Part shown: piece after piece, positions 20,798 to 32,700 of the stretch
How the letters are laid out: every line of letters starts with the position of its first letter
How positions within the stretch are numbered: position 1 is the first letter of the stretch
NCBI GenBank assembly: GCA_030544215.1
Contig: JARZZO010000011.1
Location: forward strand, 12,696,001-12,760,000
Reading direction: 5' to 3'
Source of the DNA: Zantedeschia hybrid cultivar
Lineage: Eukaryota > Streptophyta > Magnoliopsida > Alismatales > Araceae
DNA: 64,000 bases
Made by a program: the position numbers and the translations under genes
The notes under the pieces: generated by a model
Seen by the model: the letters and a program-made list of their open reading frames with translations, nothing else
What the model was told of the DNA's origin: nothing
Database searches by the model: none

Positions 20798-23700
20798 CTG
20801 CAAAACAGTTGAGACATCCTTTTATTATGAACTCCAGCACACATGAAATGACCATACACATGCAGTCAATAGCTTACCCGTTTCCCGTGAGAGCTTTGAG
20901 CAGCTAAAACTAAACCGGTATCGTCGAGCCGATAGCCTTTGGATTCTGCCAGTAGCCTCAACCTGAAGAACATCCAAAGTTGCTCTTAGAGAAATGATAA
21001 CAGCCAAAAAAAAAGGGCTAACATAAACTATAGTTTGTCCTTAAATAGCTACTGCAGACATTAGTTCAATATGGAGTCAATGACGATTGCAATTGGTGAG
21101 GGAAGGAAATTAAGCGACATTCTTCTCATTAAGCTTGCCAGCATAGATGTGTTCTGAAGCATTTCAGTGTGTGACCCAAGCTTATAATGTGAGACAACTC
21201 ACAAATACTTGGGCAAATAAGAAACTTAAGATATCTGGTAATAATAAAATCAAGAAAAGGAAACAATGAGACACCTCCTGCTAGATAGCAAAGTAGGTGT
21301 CTTCCCAACTCTAGAATGTAAACCTACGTTGATCTAATACGCAACTCTTCTACACACAAATGTGATAGAGTGTAGAATGCGTAAGACACTTGCACTAGCA
21401 AACTGTTGAATGCCAAGGGTTGACTTTAGTGATAATAGAACCTCAAGTATGTGATTTATGAAGCTTCATTTACTGTAGAAGGTTGCAGAACAAACTGCAT
21501 GGAAATTGGCCATGAAGAAGGCCTTGAAAGAAGGCAAGGTTCACCAGTCAACTCTCCATGGTTCACAGGAACCTTGCTGGGAGGATAGAATGAGAGATAC
21601 AGTGACCTGAAATGATCAGCACAGAAACAGAAAAGGGAAGATCAGAATAAAATGAAGGAATGCCCCCGCAAACTTGAGACTCGAAGCCTAAACCAAGAAC
21701 CTGAGTCTCTAAACCAAGGGTTACAAATCCCTAGAACAAGTTTCAAGTCCCCAAAGAACGGAGCTCCAAGAAGCCCTCAGTCCACGTGGAAAGACAGCAT
21801 TGAGTCCCCAAAGAACAGAAAGCCAATGACCCTAGAACAAGGTTTCAAGTCCCAAAAGAACGGAGCTCCAAGAAGCCCTATTAGTCCACGTGGAAAAACA
21901 GCATCGAGTCCCCAAAGAACAGAATGCCAATGAGACGTGCATGAGAGAGAGAGAGAGAGAGAGACTCCAGCGAACAAACTGTACCCACAACCTGTTTTAT
22001 ATTAGATTCTACCAAAAACACTAAAAAAATAGATAATTAGATACCCATGTACAAGAGCCGGCCAGATGACCTGGAAAAACTAAATAGAAAGGACAAAACA
22101 AGAAAAAACAGGATTCGATATGAGAAAATAAAAAAGTACAAGCAAACCCTGATGAAACTACCTGCTTTCTGCACGTTATTAAGCTACAAATGAGTTAAAT
22201 TATAACCAACTCCAAAATACATCAATATATATAACTACAAATAACAGTATATAAAATTACAAATAAATCATTCCCTTCAAAGCCAAGTTGTCCCCACCAA
22301 TCCTCATCCAGCTCCACTGGCCCTGGTTTGAACCATCTGGTTTCCCAAATCCATGGACCACAAGGAAGTCAGAGTTGCCACTTCAGATGGTCTACACCAA
22401 CAGAGTCCTTGCATTTCCAATAATAAGTTATGAATGAACTAAATAAAGTATTCCAATGGACACAGGTTGAAAGCTAAAAATTGACTACTTCGTTCAAATA
22501 ATGTGTCAATTTAGTTTACATGTATTTCTTAATGACTCCTCTAACCAAAAGAATTGGCCAAACACCCTAAAAGGGCAGCAAAATCTGGATTTCAGAACTA
22601 ATGCATTTTATATCTATCATAACGTAGGTATAGTCCTCTGAGGATAATGAAAAGTGACTTACAGCAAACGGACTTTAAAGATGGGCAACAAGAAAATAAG
22701 TATTTAAAATAAATCTGTATTACTCACCGCCGATTAAGGACATCATTTCCTGTCCATGCAATTAATCCAAAAGCATATATATCCCTTGGGTATACCTGCA
22801 AAGGAGGTTACATCAATAAGAGATGATAGAAGTGAGACGTTAAAAAAATCAACAGAAACACCAACACGTCTTGTATGTCAGATTCTCCTATCTAAATCAA
22901 CACAACCTCTATTTCACAGCACGTCAGAAATCTGAATGAAACCACAAGAAATATGACACCATGAACGAACACATTGCTAGATGATGAACCTTTTCATTGT
23001 AGGATAGCTCCTCCATTTAGAGAAATCCAAACCCACATCACAGAATATTACATCAAAATTCATGTATTTAGTTGTGTTGCATTATAACATAGTTGAAACC
23101 CACTTATTTCAAGAAATACCATACCTTAAAATCGATGCGGTGCCGCTGTTCTTGACCTGGATGTGTGCAGAGGCCAAAGTACGTATCAACACCTGAATCA
23201 GTTCCCTGCAATTGTTTTTCTCAAGAAACTAGAATTTTACTAAACGGGACTCTAGCAAGCAACACAACAGAAGAAACTTTTTTTTAGAAGGTGACAAAAG
23301 GCACATTTCCTTTCAAGTAGATAAATTTTACAAAAGCGGAAGGAAAGCACGAAGGGGTACAAAACCACCCCACACCCCCATATAGGCAAGATAACATTAC
23401 AAGCCTTCCATTTTTTTTTGGGGGGGAAAGTGGATGGTACCACAATTGTATTAAATAAGAGAAAAATATACAAAAAATGAGTACAAAGGGCGCACAAAAC
23501 CCTCTTTATAGAGAACCCATAGGGCGTCCTCCAACAAGCCTGCCACTATTACAAAGATGGAAAAGGAAACACCAAATAACAAAGGAAGAAAAACCCAGCT
23601 CAAGAAATTAGGAAGATCCTTCACTGAATGGATAAGTGAATGCCCTTATTCATGAGAAAACTGCCAGATCTTCCCCACTCAGTCATCCGATAAAAGCCTC

Positions 23701-26700
23701 TTTTAAGGATATCAAAGATACTGTTAAGTCTTCATTGGACCTTCTCCTGTTTCTCTCACACCAAATTGCCTAAAGTGTAGCTGGTAATAGCAAGAACCAC
23801 ATTTCTTTGTTTGAATGGACCTTTTTGCATCTACCTTGCATAAGCTCCAAGATCAATGAGGATTCAACCCAGTGAACATGTACCTGGTTGCACAGTTTGA
23901 TTATTCCGCATTGACAAAAGAGATGATCAATATTTTCTTCAAAGGTACCATAGTACATACACTTGGAATTCTGAATCTGCATAAACTTCTTATGTCTGTC
24001 ACTAGTAGGAAGCCTTCTCCAAGCCACTCTCAACAGAAAAATCTTGATCTTGTTAGGTACTAGTTTTGACCAAACAACTCCTTTCCACCACACCCTACAT
24101 CCCCCATCATCTATTATTCTCACAAGTGCATTGACTAAGAATCTGCCTTTCTTATCCCACACCAAAATTCTTTTGTCTTCATCAGGACTATTTAACTGAA
24201 TTCTACTGAGCATTCAGGATGGGCAACAATGGGAGAAACTATCCACTCCATAATAGAGAATATATATACTATTAAGAAACAATTCAACAATTACTAAGAT
24301 TTGATGGTCCAAACTAACAATCACTTCAACGCATTGACAGTAGCATGTTTCACTTGGACCCAGGCCTAATATGCAGGTGCCATGGGCATTATCCCCCATG
24401 CCTATTATGGTATTTGATTTGCATTGTCCCCTTCACATCACTAGGGCAAAACGATGACAATGTCTAGCCACGTTAGACTATAGCAGTAATACTCTCTCGA
24501 GAACCAAGAGGAAGCTAGTCCCCACCACAGCACGAAATCCCTAGGCAAACCTTGTGAGACACTAAGACTACCTACGGAACATGTGGCTATGATAGCATGA
24601 AGTTTGCAAGCCAAGGGCAATTTTTTAGCTCCCCTAGGGACTATCACGAGCCAGAATATGGAGATACAGATGCAATGTGGGCACATAGATAGAAGGAAAA
24701 CTTGACAAAAGAGCTCCCTTGCAGCATGGAGGCAAGGGATTGCCGTCCGTGACAAACTCCGGAGCTTCTCATGACAGCTGGCAAGATGCCCTTGAGTATA
24801 TAGCAATGCTCTCTTGGACAACCAGTTCCTACAACAAGCAGGCTTGTGAAGTTTCTCCGAAGCTCGCTGCAGCAGCCAGGAGAAGGGATGCAAGGAGGAG
24901 GTGGGAAGCAGTTAAAACTGTGGGGGAAGAAGAAGAAGGGTGGTTCCAGAGGTGGTGAAAATTACAGGGGAAGAATGAGAAAGTGACAAATAAAGGGGAA
25001 ATTTGATGGCAAATATATGAGCAAGTGTTGAACAATAATGCAGAACATAAAGTATGCCTATTCAATGTAGCAATAGGCCCACTTTCAAAAAAAGAAAAGG
25101 AAAAAAAAAAAAAGCTAGAGGCTCAGGGGTGACGATGCAGCATTTCAACAGGCCCATGAGGGGCGAAAGCCGCGAAACTGAGCAACAAGTAAGGAGGGAG
25201 AAAATGATGGGGATGTGGAGGCAGATGAAATACAGAGGAAGAGGGTGGTAGGCTAGTTCTATGAATACGAGTAATTTTTTTTCTAGTCAAGAAAGAAAGG
25301 AGAATGGTTAGGGAGGCAATAAGGCGGCATAAGATATACATGATCAGCATATAGAGATGCCGATGGGGAGTATAGTTTTTGTGATACCATAGGCCTTACT
25401 CATAGTTAACTTCTATGCCACGTGCCTCCACATGGAGTCATTCGACTACATTTCTGCATCTTGTCACACAGTGACCCTTCTCAAGGAAGTGGATGCATTA
25501 GTTCGGAGAGAGCATTAGTTCAGAGAGAGCAGAAGGCCACCTCTACATCCTACCACTCCCCTACTTAACCATTCCCCTTAGTCCCTTCCTATAGACAACA
25601 TTAGTTAAATCTTCTTCTTCCTCCTTTATGGTGTCCTTTTTCTTCTCCCTTCTCCTCTATATAAACTTTCTGAAAAGTCCCCCCCCCCGCCACCAGGTTA
25701 GCAGAACAATAGGCCCTGCTAAGAGCATGACACCCTTGCTGCAAGGAGTCACCGACATGGAGAGATAATGCCAGCCTGCCACTGTAATGACAATGCACTC
25801 TTCCTTGTTGCTTGACCATGAGAAGCTATTATGTACGTATTCCACTATGACTTTATTCATTTTGCTTCTGACTTGATCTAGAAATAGGAATCTTGGTCTC
25901 TAGAACAAGGATCTGACGTTGCATTTTATATAGTGGTTCGAGGATGATCCAGTCGATCCAACAGTCCCAGTCTCAATTTGGGCTTAGTGACTCACCAGAG
26001 GGTGTTTGATGTGCTGCGGGACAAAGGGAAAGAGGGGGAATGGGAGAGGGATCCTCGGCCTCGCACCAGAGGATAGAGAATTCCCCGGCGTCGCACCGGG
26101 GGCAGATTCCTTGGAGTCGCACCAAGGAAGATGGGGGTTGGGGCTCTCTCTCACAGAGAACCGAATCTGGACAACTCAGGTAAAAAAAACTCATTTGTTT
26201 CTTCTTCCCATTTTTTCTCCTGATTCTTGAAACAACAGACATATATATAGAGGCTAGATGTGTTATCCTGACCCTAGAGTTTCCCATCCGACTTTAGGAC
26301 TTCCCATCTCTTATCCACGTTTCTATAATTCCTAGAAAATAAAAATAAAAAACATAATGGACCATAAATGGTCCTAACAAGAGCAAATGAAGGGAACTCC
26401 AAGCATTACATAAGTAAGCCATGCATCGTCTCCTACATCAATATACCAAAATTGATGCGGGTCAAAGGGAAAGAGGGGGGGATGGGAGAGGGATCCTCGG
26501 CCTCGCACCAGAGGATAGGGAATTCTCCGGCGTCGCACCGGGGGCAGATTCCTTGGCATCGCACTAAGGAAGATGGGGGTTGGGGCTCTCTCTCGCAGAG
26601 AACCGATTTGGACAACTCAGGTAAAAAAACTCTTTTTTTTTTCTTCTTCCTATTTTTTCTCCTGATTCTTGAAACAACATACATATATATAGAGGCTAGA

Positions 26701-29700
26701 TGTGTAACTACTGACCTTAGAGTTTCCCATCCGAGTCTAAGACTTCCCATCTCTTATCCAAATTTCTATAATTCCTAGAAAAAAGAAAAAAACATAATAG
26801 ACCATGAATGGTCCTAATAAGAGCAAATAAAGGGAACTCCAAGCATTACATAAGCCATGCATCAGATGTGTAGGATTTTGGACCATGAGTCCGTAGATAT
26901 TATATTCAGCTCGTTTGGGGCTCGCTTAGTCTTTTTCTATTTTTTTTAGGAATTTTATGTATGATTTTTGCACTATTTTTTATTCAGAGTCTTTAGGATT
27001 TGCTTTCTCTTTAAATACTATTGTGATACTTTTTTCAAATTAATGGATGAATAAACACAAACTTTTAGTATTTTCTTGTGTTTTTCTCTCTGACGGAGAA
27101 AACAACCTTGAGACAAGGTCGAAAAAATCCTGCAACAGGGCCAGGTGAGATGCTTCCGATCGTTCTGCATCATTTTTGGTATCGAAGCAACTCTCCATCC
27201 AACCACACCACCACTGGTGAGATACTGCCAATTGCCGCTGCCACTTCCTTCCTCCTCTCCTCTCTCTCTTCCTCCACATCCATGGTTGGCAGTACTGACC
27301 GATACTGGTACATACCGGGCGGTACGTATCGTATCGGCCGACACCGGTACCATTGATTTAAAGGGTACCGGACCGGTACTCGGCCGCTACTGGGCCGATA
27401 TTGGTACCCACCGATACTGGTACCGGTACTGCCATCCTTGTCCACATCACTGTTCATGCTACAGTCCCATAGGTACTGTTCATGCTACTGCACCCATAGT
27501 ATTGTTCACGTGAATAGTACCAATTTACGTGAACAGTACCACACCCACCCTTGCTTCTCTCTCTCTCTCTCCCCCATATTCTGCGCAACAGGGCAGGAGA
27601 TCCACCAACAGCCCCATGCACCCACCACTACCTCGTTGTGCTTCCCAGTCCGTTGTGTCGAGTGGTGCACCAAGAGCATAAGCGCACTACCCTCATTCCA
27701 AGCACCCCCATGCTCCATTCGATGAATCGATCGCAACATCGGCCACCACGGCGACAACCCGACCTTGTCCAGTGCGCCCCACCACCACAACACCTCATTT
27801 TATGTGCCACCTTGTACGCACTTCAAGGTCATCCGCACACTCTCTTGCTCTGTTTAATGTGTTGTCGGCATCTCTAAAGTGAGCCCAGCTTCATCCAGTG
27901 TCCTACTATCGTTAAGCCTCATTTTGTGTACCACCGCAGCACACATCCTGAGGACATCTGCACATGTTTTTGAGGCCCGTGCCAACCGCCTCGAGCTGCA
28001 TGTTCTCTTCTGAGCGCGTCCCATAATGTCTTCTCAAGCTTTTACCTTCAACGTGACTTTGCCTAACAAAGAACGTGCCACATTAGTTCTGAATGAAAGG
28101 GGGCATGAAAACTTTATTTCCCGTCCCATTGTTGAAGAATGGGGAGATTATTATGGAAGGAGAACAAGCTGCGTAGAATTCTATCAATGATGTATGGGCA
28201 TGCATTCATCGAATGTTGTTACCTATATCAATGGAGCACTGCGCACTATTGATTCCCAGAGTGCTCACATCTATCTAGGAAAGGAATGGATAGAAGAAAG
28301 ATGTACTACCTTGGATCCCGAGCGACGGTTGTGCACTCTCCAGCCGCCTCACTTGAAAGGAAAGTTTATTTTTCCGATCAAATATTCAAGTGTGGCAAAA
28401 CCTCGACCCAAGGATGCAAGCAAGGTCGTGAAGTTTGATGCTGAGTTGACAACCATCCATGTAACTTCAACAGTAGTGGTCTCTCTTCTTCCACCTGATC
28501 CACCCGCATAGGATCAAACTATCATCATTGCAACCGGTCTTCATTTATTAGAGAAGCCCTTTACTGACAGTACAAGTGATGTGGATTATTGCTTTCTGAT
28601 GCTTGGAATAATGCTTTGTTTACAATGCCTGGTTTAGATTTGATTTTCGAGCACATCTTTGAAGCCGATTCATTGCATGTGATAATCTCTGCTAAGTTGA
28701 TTGCATGGGATGGCACATTATTTATTGAGTCGGTACTCCACTCGATAGTTGATGATGTGTTCAAGGTAGAGAAGCCGTTGACTGTTACTGGTGATTTTGG
28801 CATTACTGCATATGATGGAATGCTTGTGATCGATGTGGCTTTTAATGATTTTGACATGATATGGTGTGATGTTGAGGTGCACTTTCAGTGTTAACTCGAG
28901 CCTTTCCTCTACATAGTGATCTCTCTGGCATCAATCATTTTCTTGGATTTGCCGCTCTCATCATTCTTCCATAGATATTGCTGCATTTCAAAAGTCAAGG
29001 ACGAGTTTTTTCAAATCGGAGGAGAATGATAAGAATCCAGATCTGACAATGCATTTTACATGGTGGTTTGAGGGTGATCCAGTCGATCCGACAGTCCCAA
29101 TCTTAGTTTGGGGTCAGAGACTCACCAGAGGGATCTTTGATGTATAAGGTTTTGGACCACAAGTCCGTAAATGTCCTATTCGGCCCGTTTGAGGCTCGTT
29201 TAGGTTTTTTTTCTATTTTTCATAAATTTTATGTATGATTTCGCATTATTTTTTAAGGTTAGGTATTTTGGTCCAGAGTCAAGGTATTTTTGGTCTACAA
29301 TTAAGTTTGTAGGATTTGCTTTCTCTTTAATTAATATATGAATACTAAACACAAATTTCCAGTATTTTCTTGTGTTTTTCTTTGTGACGAAGAAGACGAC
29401 CTTGAGATGAGGTCAAAAAAGCCCTGCGACAATGCCAGGTGAGACATCCGAGGATCGCGGGGTAAGATGCCTCCAATCGTTCCACATCAATTATGCTAAG
29501 GTTAAACTTCTTGTAGAAAGAGAGAACAAAAGCATTTCACTGTGCACAAGAAGCTTGACTACGTTGTACAAGTAGATTTCTAATGTTTCATAATGGATAA
29601 GTATAGCCCAAAAACAAGCAAATCACTAGCAAATATATCATAAGTTAAACATGCACAATTTTCTCAAATTAATACTATTACGTCATGACACTATCTCTAT

Positions 29701-32700
29701 ATTATCTTCTTGAAATTGGCAGTACATTCTCCTCTTCCCAACCCCACCCCCACCCCCACCCCTCCCAAAGAAAAGGAAAAAAATATAAGACAAACAGATC
29801 TATCTCTACTGTAGAAGTCATTGATATCATAGTGTTAGGAGTTCCCCAAATTCGGAATGTCCACTTAAAAGAAAATTTTTTGTCACAATAGAAAGTTTGT
29901 AAACTAACATACCTCTTCACTATGAGTGCTAAAGACAAGATCCTCCCTCAGAAAATTGATGTCTTTCAAATACTTAACATATTTGGCCAAGAATCCTTTG
30001 TGGCTGGAGACAGTGAAAGGTTAGCCTCTTGCAACACTATAAGAAACATATAAACTATGAGATGATAGATGAATCATACGCTACGAGATGATAGGTGGAT
30101 CATATCATATGTAAGAATGAAATAATGAAGAACATTTCATTACAAGCATGAAAAGTCAGAAGGCAAAAGCACAATGAAGATTACAAATGACATAAATAAA
30201 TAACATAAATATAGTTAAGTTATAATGTTAACATCACCAATATAAACGACAAAAATGACTCGGTGCAAATTAAGAAAAATGACAAATTAGCATCAGGGAG
30301 AGTCACAATGAATAGAATCAATTGTCAAACTTTAATTATAAACAGAACAAACGGTAGAAGAAATGTTTAACCAGAAATCACTTTCAAAACCAGGTCTACA
30401 ATAGGACTTAAATTAACTAAAAGCTAACATCATAGGTAAACATGATGCATATTCCAAACACAATCTAGTTAGAAGCATATAAAAGCAAGATTTTTAAAGA
30501 AAAAGAGTGATAACAGTCACCAGAATGAATGAACATAACATAATTATCTAGAATCTTAAATGATTTCATCGCATTACCCCAGTGGTTTTAGCAGCTAACT
30601 TTGCCTAATTCAGTCAAAGTAAGTATGATCCCGCCACTCACCAGTCACCATATTAATGTAAAGGATGTAAGTAGATAAACTTTTCATAAGGAACGAACCA
30701 CCAAAGTTCACCAATCTATTTCAAAAAATTGAACAAATCTAGTAGCAAAGTCAAACCTACTACTTAACAATGAATTTCCTCTCCATTAATCCACTTTGGC
30801 ACTAGCTTTTATTTTTCTTCATTTTATTTCCTTTCCCCTATCCCCCTTTCCAAAAGGGATGTGGCTTGTATCACCAATCGCAACTTTGTATAGACCGCCA
30901 AGGCACCTCCCAAGGCACAACAAATACCTCTAAGCTTCTCTTCCCCATATTTCTTTCATTGTGTTTGGAAAAATCTACGTACTCCAAAGCAAGCATTCCA
31001 CATTCCGCATCTGTGAGGGTCCACGCAGGCACCCTCCACCTATAGTTATGTTGGTTTGAGAATCTATGCAGATAGAGTGAAGGATATAACCACACAAGAC
31101 AAATAGTAATTAAAAAAAAAATCTATGTTGGTTTGAGAATCTATGCAGGAGTGAGGCTAACTCTGGTGGAAACCCGAAAAGGCGCTGGAGGTAGTTAAAA
31201 AAAAAGACAGAAAGTCAACGATTGCTATGTAGCCTTGATAGGCGAAGGAATAGATACCCCTACTGGGGGGTCGACTGCAGCGACCTCGGGAGTGAAAAGT
31301 GGTACATCTAGATAGCAAATAAACATCAAGTCAGAAAAGCACTGAAAGGTACCGAAAAAGATTAAGCAGTCATATAGACATCAATAGTCCCACCGGTCGA
31401 AGGCTGTGCCTTTTGAGGTAGCAATGGTTTACCTTTTGGGAAGAGATCCTTGAGCTCAATCCCACACTCCTCTGCTACTAAAAAGAAAAATAAAAAAGAA
31501 AGCCGAGAAAGCAAATGAGTAAGCAAGTCAAAGTTGGACCGACTTCACCAAAAAAAAATTGAACGTCGTCCAAGAACAACAAATACAGGCCTCTTGCCTC
31601 GGCCATGACGAAAAGGAGGAAAGAAGTGGGCTAAGTGCAAAAGGAAAGGAAGAACTGAGAGCAATTTACTATCAAAAGTTTGAAGGACAAAAAAGCAAGA
31701 TGAAAGCCTACGAATCATAGCAAAGTTACAAAAATCGACTCGTTACAATCAAAGCTTCGGCTAGTTATGGTCACTTTCACAACGTACCCTAAAACGCCAA
31801 GAGTGGGTTATTCATACCAAAAGTTTGACTTATTACACTCAAAGCTCCGGCCAGTTAGAGTCACTTTCACAATGTGCCCTAAAATGCTAGAAGAGGGTAT
31901 CCATACCTAAAGATCGACTTGTTGCAGTTAAAGCTTCGGCCAGTTAGGGTCACTTTCATAATGTGCCCTAAATGCCAAGAGTGGGTTATTCATACCTTTC
32001 GACTTATTGAAGTCAAAGCTTCGGTCAATTAGGGTCACTTTCACAATATGCACTAAACTCCCAAGAGTGGACTATTCATACCTAAAGTTCGGCTTGTTAA
32101 AGTCAAAGCTCCAACCAGTTAAGGTCACTTTCATCATGTGCCCTAAATTGCCGAAGAGGGGTATTCATGCCTAAACATTTTTGAAGAAGTTGGCAAATGC
32201 CGGAAGATGATCTACCCTTACTCAGAGGCAATAAAATCTTAAAGGATTCACATAACAAAGAATGGGTATACTCCCCCCCCCCCCACCAGTCTATGTATTC
32301 GACCCCCACCGGTGGTGGGGGGTCAAAAAAGGAAAACAAAAAAGAAAGAGGAGGAGAAAAAAAAGGGAAGGGGAGGGTGCCACTGGTGCCCCCCATCGGT
32401 GGCACCCCCCCCCCCCCCCCACCCACCCAACCGGTTCCCATCTCTATCCTTTCTCTCCCCCCCCCCCCCCCACCCACCCAACCGGTTCCCATCTCTATCC
32501 TTTCTCTCCCCCCCCCCCACCCACCCAACCGGTTCCCATCTCTATCCTTTCTCTCCCCCCCCCCCATCTCTCTCTCTCAAAACCCCCCACTGGTTGCTAA
32601 TGTGGCACCAGTAGGGGGGGGGGGGGGGGGGTTGCCACGCCACCCTCTTGATTTCTGCAGAAAAAAAAGAAGAAAAGAGGACTCTTGTAGAGAAAATTTG

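Larger units (their letters stand above)
25874..29489 (+). mobile_element. Non-autonomous LTR retrotransposon with interrupted 5' LTR
   Basis: The 3' LTR (29027-29489) begins TGATAAGAATCC after a purine-rich AAATCGGAGGAGAA tract and ends CCACATCA. The 5' LTR (about 25874-27172) shows the same blocks: GGTGATCCAGTCGATCC, GACTCACCAGAGGG, TTTTGGACCA and AGTATTTTCTTGTGTTTTTC, ending TTCTGCATCA. It is followed by TTTTTGGTATCGAAGC, which resembles the usual initiator-Met primer-binding site TGGTATCAGAGC. The 1.85-kb body has no gag-pol. It holds two unrecognised frames (28194-28511, 28589-28894) and a MITE. This fits a LARD- or TRIM-like element that depends on others. Confidence 0.75.

Noticed and set aside
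22280..22410. Possible LINE endonuclease or gag fragment on the minus strand
   Set aside because: A few plausible words but no continuous motif order, so it cannot be supported.
31130..31190. Possible fragment of large-subunit rRNA (AACTCTGGTGGAAACCCGAA)
   Set aside because: Only a short resemblance to the AACTCTGGTGGAGGC segment. Flanking sequence does not follow rRNA.
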